A stretch of DNA of 64,000 bases from contig VCCP01000001.1 in NCBI GenBank assembly GCA_005765155.1, forward strand, positions 3,968,001-4,032,000. The letters run 5' to 3'. Made by a program: the position numbers and the translations under genes. Shown piece by piece: positions 57,196 to 64,000 of this stretch (the first letter of the stretch is position 1; each line of letters begins with the position of its first letter). This stretch comes from Zelopaecilomyces penicillatus. Its lineage: Eukaryota > Ascomycota > Sordariomycetes > Hypocreales > Pseudodiploosporaceae. Under the pieces are notes generated by a model. That model searched no databases, had not been told where the DNA came from, and saw nothing but the letters and a program-made list of their open reading frames with translations.

Positions 57196-60100
57196 GTATC
57201 AATGTACTGTATCTGGTGGTTACGCAATGCCATGTCGAAATGGTGGGAGTTGGAAGTATCGCATTCACAAAGGCTGAGAGCCTTTACTGTTGCATTGAAA
57301 ATATGGGGGAGGGCGTGTATATTTCATTTTGGATTTTAAAGTAGTGTGCATCATGATTCATTACTCTTTGAGCTCCAAGTTAGCAGTCTTCTCCCACCAC
57401 TTACACGAGTTGGTTCCTTTGGCTCTCTCACTCTCTTTCTGTCTTTGTGTAACTTTTAAAGGGAAACTATCACTTGCAAGTATCATTGACTTGGGCGTCA
57501 AGTTGTCCAATGTTAAAAGACTAAATAGACTAAACAAACACCATCATAGACACAGAAAGAGGAAGGAATGCCTTACCAAGTTCCTCGAGTCAATATTGTC
57601 CTACAAAGCTTTCTCACACGACTCGCTATTCATCCATTCGTGGAAAGTAAAAGACAGAAGTCCTACATACATGTTAATTACCTGCTTCCAAGGTTTTAGT
57701 GGGCTGACTTGGCCCAATGCCTCTGTTCATCCTAAAAGGGTTTAACATGCAGGAAGTCTATGATGCAAAGACATTTAGGCAGATACATGTACGGTTGCAC
57801 AGAACAAACTTGGACTTTTTGCCAAGAGGTGAGAAGTAGGTTAATTGATTGATAGATGCAGGAACCAGTAAAAAACAATCTTCAGCAACTCTTTGCCATG
57901 AACGGGTGCTGAGGTGGTGGGCATTGACAGATGTCATGCGACAAGGGTTCTTCTTTTTTCTTAGCTTGTCCTTGTGCTGCAAACCCCCCCCCCAAAAAGG
58001 CTCTTAACTCGACTGAGTCTGGTATCGTTTCTCTAGGACGCAACCACCCACCCACCACCCAAACTATCAGAGACTAACTCTAGAAAATAATAACCCCTCC
58101 CAACACCAACGAAACACCCCAGTTTTAAATTATTTCTCGCATTGATTATTTTAGCACCTGGGCCAAGCGCGCGCGCGCCCAGGGCTGGCACTTGCCCCGT
58201 GGGTTAGCAGCAATTAAGCAAGGTAAGTAAGTAGGTTGGTTACACAAGAAATATGCAACCCCCCTCGCAGTAACTAGCAAGGCTCTGCCTTGAGGAGAGT
58301 ATCCAGCTCGTCGGGTCGCACTAAAAAAAGAACACACACACAAAGCAAGTAGTCTAGATCCCTACACCCCTCCCCCCTCATCTTCTATCTTGTCAAGTTG
58401 GGTTGGTTCCTATAAAGTAAATGTCAGAATGTATGTTGTGTTATACTTGAGAGGGGAAGGTTAGACATTGAATGTTTGGTTTATAAGTCAGTTATGCCCT
58501 GTAGGTACAGTGACGGCAGACGCCTACAGCGCTCTTAAGTCATACAATCTCAGTACCTATTTTTTAAAGTGCTGAGCACCCCCCGCCATGTCCACTACAA
58601 GGAGTTCGACAGCAAGCGCTGCAGCCACTAAAAGCTCCGCAGCTCTAGGGGGCCCCAAGGGGGTGGATGGGCTGCATCGCCCTTACAGTGGTGTCCGTAC
58701 AGTACAGTGCAGTAAACCCAAGGGCCCCTCCCCCCTCCCCTCCCCTCCCCTCCCCAAAAAACAAGCGCTGGTGCCTTAATTCAGGCCGCTGCCCGGGAGA
58801 ACGGACTGGGCGCGCGGTGCCTCCCGCTGTCAACCCACAGTTGGTGTACCATCCCTGTGGGTGTGTGTTATGCCGGTGCGGGTTTCTAGCTTTTTTCTTG
58901 TTCAGTCGCCCAAGGTCTCTTTAGCACAAAGTACTGTAGGTACTATACTTGCAGTACAAAACAGCCGCTGGAAAGCCCATTATCACTTAGCTCGAGAATA
59001 TGCCCACTGCACCGTTGTAAACGGCCACCTTTAATCCAACCAAATCTTGTCAGTCATATATCATCACCATCATCTTCACCACACCTGCATGCTTTTTCCA
59101 TCCTCCCTCGATTTGCGCATCTTGCACAAACAATACGAAAGCCAGAACCAAGTTATCGCACATCTTTTTTTATTAAAACTCTCTCTGCTTACTATACCCC
59201 CTCCCACCCTAGCCACGAACCTCTGTCACAACTCATATTCCTTCCAAAAAAGGCCCCGCCCCGAAAAAAAAAATCCTGTCTCTCATTTCCAATGCATAGG
59301 TGCCCTTGATGAAAAGAACTTTCATTGAGCGAGCTGAAAGAGCGAAACAGAATGGACGCCCTTTTTTTATTTTATTTCCCCACACGCTAAGAAAAAGGAA
59401 GTAACCAAAAGAAAAGAGCGAAACATGAGAGGCAGGAAGAGACAAAAAGGGGTGCGAGAAAAGGTCACATGTGTGCTTGATGCGTCTTACATGAGATGAA
59501 TTCCTAACGACATAGTCTACTGTGCTAGTATTGACATGTTTGTACAAGTAAGATACCTACCTAAATACAGTCGATTCAAGAGAATCCATGTCAGCGGATC
59601 CCTCACCCCCCCATTTAACGTGGATTTCCCAACACAAGCATCTAACCTACCTATGCTTAGCACACTTGGTCATATAGGTACTAACTCACCTAACACCTCC
59701 TCCTTACCTGACTAGTACGCCCAGTAGACTAACATACAGACATACATACAACGAACGACACATCCAAGACCTGGGGGGGAGACCTTCGTACTAAAATGGT
59801 GCCAAACACTTGCATGGTGCCCTGACCACAACACAGATCGTGTGTGGTCGGTCCTACACAATCTGGCCTGGATCGGCTTCCTAGATCGCGCCCGTCTCTC
59901 CCATCTTTAGCCTTCCTCGGCTAGCATCCCTCGTTCCCAAGGCTGGCGACGCATTGTTAGCTTAGGTATATTAGTAGTTTACTGTCGGTATGCCTTACAT
60001 GTCAAGTTCATGCGCTATTATACCTACCTAGTAGTAGGGAAGTTGCAAAACACCTCACACCTTTTTTTTTGGTTTGTACACCCAGTGATTCCACACACCT

Positions 60101-61834
60101 CCCTCCCACTGCCCACCACTCCCCTAACCCTTTCGCCCAATATTATTACCGCTCACCTGAAAAATATATAATTCCTGCTCATCATGTCTACAAAACAACA
60201 CAGAATTAAGCACTCCAAAGCAGAAACTCTTCTTTTTTTTTTGGCACATTGGTAAACATTATAATAATTTGTGGGAATAAAACAAAGCCCCCTCTCCCCC
60301 TTTCAAAGCTTCCCGAATTCTTGAAGTAAATCAGACGCTAGTTTGTTCCCGCCCTCGATCTCGCGATCCACCCGCTCCCTGCCCACGTATAAACACAACC
60401 AAAGATGATGATTTACATACCATGCCTTAGTCAAGCCGACTGTCTGTTCACCTGTTCACCTCGTGGTTGCGGTTGCACAAACGCCCATGCCATGTCAACC
60501 ATCATCCCCCCCCCTTCCCTTTCTTTGGCCCCCAGGATTGCGCTACCCGTCCCGTTTTCTGCATGCCTCCTGGCCCACGGGGCGCCACAACACCATCTCG
60601 TTGCCTTTCATGTCTTAAAACCCGCGTGGCCTGCCATGTTGCCCAAGTCTACCTCATGCACGTCACAATGTACAATGTGCCCCTCCCTCCGCTCTCCGCC
60701 CTCCACCCTGGAGTCCCCGCCCAGTCATCACCGCCCCCAGCATGTCTTGTGTAACCACCACACTGTATCTTCTATACCGTGTTTGTCATACCCTTTTACG
60801 ATGCACACGCTACTGAAGACAGCTCTAATGATCCTGGCCCTGAAAGTCGGATGGTTGCTTGGCTGCTCAACTAGTTGCGTACACACCCAAAGGGGTGCAA
60901 CGCTTTTTTGGCCTGTGACGCCCCGCAAAATACCGTTTGTCATGGTGCCTGAGCCATCAACCAAGCACCCTTAGTTAGAACTGGAGAGCAAGTGCACACA
61001 TAAACTTTCTGATTTCTTTCCTGGGTCAAGAGCCATATTCCATCCTCTGCGTCTGTCCTCTGCGGAAGCCTAACCTCGCCATCATTCCACTCCCATCTTC
61101 ATCAGCCCACCCAGACAAAGCGCAGCTACAGCTGCCATTAGCTCGTCTCACTTCCAACATTGAAGAGGACTGAAATAGCCAACATCGTCTCTGATCATGC
61201 GCCTCGCGGCGAACCTCAAATGGCTTCTTTTTCCCCAGTCCAGTTATGCAAGTTGCTCCTAATAGATGACTTGTCTCTGGTGTCCATACTCCAAAATGAC
61301 TGCGCCAGACATAAACCTCCACTCCAACCCCCAAAAGGCGCATTCACGCCGTGAAACAGAAGGCCATCCATCCCCAATGCCAGTGCCGAATGAAACACTG
61401 TCTGCAATCCTGCTCCTACACGCAACACTGCGTGTGCAAAACTCGAAAAAAAGCAGAAATGTGAACACAAACCAGAGTGAGGAAAAGTCATCAAAAACAT
61501 TGCATATCGTTCTCAAGTAAAGCAAAAAAAAAATGGAAAATAGAAAGGAACCTCCTCATTATCAACGCGTGCCATCTAGTCCTGGCAGTGCCAGAAAACC
61601 AGTCTGCGGGCGGTTGAGCGCAATCTCGTACACTGACAAGAAATTTCGCCTCTAGTAAACCGTAGATGAAAGTCGGGGTATGAACATGAGAATAATGTGT
61701 ACGGCTGATGCGGTGGGATCAATATGGTACAACGATTTTCAATTTTGATCGTTTTTTTGTTTTTTCAAGTTGACGCGGTGCCAGTCGATTAAATGGCTTA
61801 TTCAAAAACCTCATCATATTCTCCACTTAGAATA
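57196..61834. other. long gene-poor stretch
   Basis: About 4.6 kb without a supported gene. It holds a C-run (about 57985-57993), a GTACAGTACAGTGCAGTA copy at about 58696 (another lies at about 57021), the C-rich tract at 58725-58755, several CCTACCTA/TAGGTAGG words (59.55-60.03 kb) and many A/T runs. Part may be the 3' UTR of the Con7 gene or an unannotated non-coding transcript. Confidence 0.5.
58725..58755 (-). other. potential G-quadruplex tract
   Basis: On + the tract is C4-T-C6-T-C4-T-C4-T-C4-T-C4; on minus this gives six G-runs of at least four separated by single A, a very strong intramolecular quadruplex pattern. Confidence 0.75.
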
Positions 61835-63496
61835 TCAATGACTGGGAGGCTGGGCACCATTTGCTGCGAGACCGTTAGCAAGATTATTAGAAACAAGCTG
61901 CGAAGGCATAACTTACATTGGTTGTAGATGCTCTGGTTGGGCTGGCCGTAAGGTGAATGCGGTTGGTAATTGGGGTACATATGGTTTGTGCTGTACTCGG
62001 CCATTGGCTGCTGGCCCACGTTGCCGGATGGTGGAGCGGGATATTGAGTTGGTTGGTAACCGATAGGTGGGAGCTGCACCGCACGAGGACCGGGATATGA
62101 GGAAGAGGGCGCTCCATCAGGACCTTGAGGATCTGCGCCTCCATTTTGGGCTGCTGCCGCAGCCTGCGCTCTCTGCCGTTCTTCCTCAGCCTTGCGTTGG
62201 GCATCCTCCTCCTTCTTACGTTGCTTCCATTCCTTGCGGATTTCTTTGAACTCTGCAAATTGGGTGGTTAGCGTGAGTAGCTATCAGAGGCTGACAAAAC
62301 GGGCATAAGGAATCCAAAAGAGAAATATATAACTCGAGCCAGCTAGCTCAAACAAAGAATACAGTTGTCAAGTCGGCGTGTGCGTAGCGTTTAACAGATG
62401 ATAAACCCCACCAATAATCGATGGGAGGAACGGGGGATGAATATCGATTTAGACTTGTTTACGTACCTTCAGGCGTTCGTTTCTGCCCATGAGACTGCAT
62501 TGTGACGTGGGCGTTGAGGTGATTAAGGGTACCGTACGCCTTTTCGCAGCCGTTCCAGCCGCATTTATACATCCGTTCAATCTCCTCATATCGCCTTCGT
62601 GGTCTCTTGTGCTGCTGAGCCCCAGGGATAGGAACAAATGAGTAGACCTACGCAAACATTGCGTTAGTTACTGCATAAATTGAAGTGAGTTTATTACCCG
62701 AAAGTGTAAATCGGGAAGTCCATTGATGCAGTGTTGTCTTCCTCGTTCTCCATTCAAGTCACAAATTCAAACGTGCGGCAATCGCGCCAACTTTATTCGA
62801 CGCCAATCATATTTCGTCTGCAGGGTCAAAAAGTAAAAGGAGGCAAAGTGTCCTCTGCTCAGAACTTTGCGCAATATGTTCCCCTCAAGAGAGGTGAATA
62901 TGGCTTACCTGATTTGGTCGCTGCTGTGGTGCTGAGGCCGGCGATTGTGTATAAACTGGATGACCAGGAGTCAATGGAGGTCCGCCATGTTGGCCATAGC
63001 CCGCCCAGTCTGGACGCGGCTGCGAATACATGCCGGGACCAGCGGGGTGGGGGTAGCTGTGTGACATGTCTGGGTTCGGTGCATACGGCGAGTGCTGCCC
63101 GTAAGGGTATGTAGGACTCGGCGCCGCAATGGACGGATCTATAGGTACATCGTTGTCAGAATTGACCGAGTGAGCTTGATGGTTTCGCCCATCCTGCTGG
63201 GGCATTGACGGACTGTTTTGTTGTTGCGCCATACCTCCCCCGCTGCTGGCGCTGCTGGCTGGATGGTATGAACGCTGGATATGCTCCGGGAAAGATCCTG
63301 ATCGCGCCGAGGGAGGGTAGACGCCGTATTCAGAAGTAGGAGTGGCCGACGGCGGGTAGTTGACCTCCTGTTTGACCGGGTATTGCGCAGCAGACGCGTG
63401 TTCTGCCGACGAACCTTCAGAATGGGTGTCGCCGAAGTTGCTGGGATAGGGCGAGGGCAAACCTGACTGCGAGTATTCGGGAGCACTTCGGTCCAT
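61835..63496 (-). CDS. con7: Con7-like C2H2 zinc-finger transcription factor
   Basis: Nuclear regulator; in Magnaporthe Con7 controls conidium morphology and infection-related genes. Exons on minus: 63496-62909, 62647-62467, 62252-61917 and 61863-61835, 377 aa, with introns of 261, 214 and 53 bp. The N-terminal ~195 residues are Ser/Pro/Gln/Tyr-rich (MDRSAPEYSQSGLPSPYPSN at the start). Then come VYSFVPIPGAQQHKRPRRRYEEIERM, with the basic stretch HKRPRRR, and one zinc finger C225-x4-C230-x12-H243-x5-H249 (YKCGWNGCEKAYGTLNHLNAH), followed by a long charged helix (PEEFKEIRKEWKQRKKEE) and a poly-Ala stretch. The 3' intron has a perfect TGCTAAC branch site. The frame is open upstream to 63616, but MDRSA is the preferred start. 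Confidence 0.9.
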
Positions 63497-64000
63497 AGAG
63501 TTGAAAGAGTCGTAAAAGGGTGCCTCAAATCGTCTGTTGAGCCTGGCAAAAAGTTGCGAAAAGGCAACGATTCGCGATAATCCAACAAAAGCGTGTTGGT
63601 GTTGAGTTGGCACCAAGGAAATGGCACGGCTCCACTGGACAGTTGACGAGGCGGTGTCCGGCCAGGCTTAGTTTCCAGGCTCGCGTCAGGTTGGTGTTCG
63701 TCCGGTAGTGGCAGGGGGAAGGATGATAGAATGATGGCAATGGGCTGGAGTGGTTCCCGGGGAAGGCCAGCGGCGGCACGACGGTATATGTTGTTGGCGG
63801 CGGCAACAGTAGCGCTGGTCCCGAGTCCGGCGAATGTAGATAGGTTAAGTTTATGTTTTTTGGGATGCGAGATGACACCAAGAACTAGGGCGAGAAAGTC
63901 CGGTTCTTTGGCGTGTGCGGATCTGGCCAGGGTAGGTTTGTGCTGGTCCGTGATGATACAAAAGGTCGAGGGGCTAAGAGTTTAGAGCCTAGAGCGCCGT
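63497..64000. other. 5' flank of the Con7-like gene
   Basis: Upstream region, probably 5' UTR and promoter. ORFs here are shadows. Confidence 0.5.

Noticed and set aside
57329..57745. 138-codon ORF
   Set aside because: No domain or sensible composition, A/T-run context; not supported.
60405..60974. 189-codon ORF
   Set aside because: Low-complexity Pro/Ser/His/Cys composition, no domain, overlapping ORFs in other frames; probably GC-driven chance.

Overview
This window comes from a filamentous ascomycete (Pezizomycotina). Host genes carry short GT-AG introns of 53-303 bp, the 5S rRNA genes are dispersed, a Con7-type zinc-finger regulator is present, and the transposon block carries the C-to-T/G-to-A (CpA to TpA) decay expected of repeat-induced point mutation (RIP). 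A Sordariomycete, possibly Hypocreales, fits the Con7 and TRK sequences, but that is inference.

Layout: 861-3400 (+) is an eight-exon TRK potassium transporter. From about 3.6 to 46.97 kb is an AT-rich transposon nest. Its outer shell is a Ty1/copia element on + (4687-46545, target duplication attaa). Two Ty3/gypsy elements on the minus strand sit inside it (6894-20715 and 21025-28483, each with a 5-bp target duplication), and a solo copia LTR sits in its reverse-transcriptase region. A much younger copia element on minus (10630-16961, LTRs identical by eye, target duplication gatct) is nested in the first gypsy. A block of about 13.86 kb (16487-30343) is repeated in tandem (30344-44198). The junction LTR (30344-30817) is a hybrid of the LTRs at the two ends, which is the signature of unequal crossing-over between LTRs. 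Twelve single-base indels cluster at that junction, so the assembly there needs checking.

The gypsy elements hold two unusual things. One is an ORF antisense to pol, between integrase and the 3' LTR, with six TAT/TAC codons at exactly Zn(II)2Cys6 spacing followed by a coiled-coil-like region. The other is an 11-nt primer site abutting the 5' LTR that is perfectly complementary to a stretch inside the LTR, suggesting Tf1-type self-priming. The copia elements instead have a primer site matching the anticodon arm of initiator tRNA-Met.

Right of the nest (47-64 kb) is normal gene-bearing DNA: a 73-aa hypothetical gene, two divergent 5S rRNA genes, a divergently transcribed pair of ribosomal protein genes (eL32 on minus, uS9 on +) sharing a promoter of about 460 bp, the U5 snRNP assembly factor AAR2 (minus), a doubtful hypothetical locus at 56.4-57.2 kb, a gene-poor stretch of about 4.6 kb, and a Con7-like C2H2 transcription factor (minus). 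The host genes are unrelated housekeeping and regulatory genes, not a cluster.
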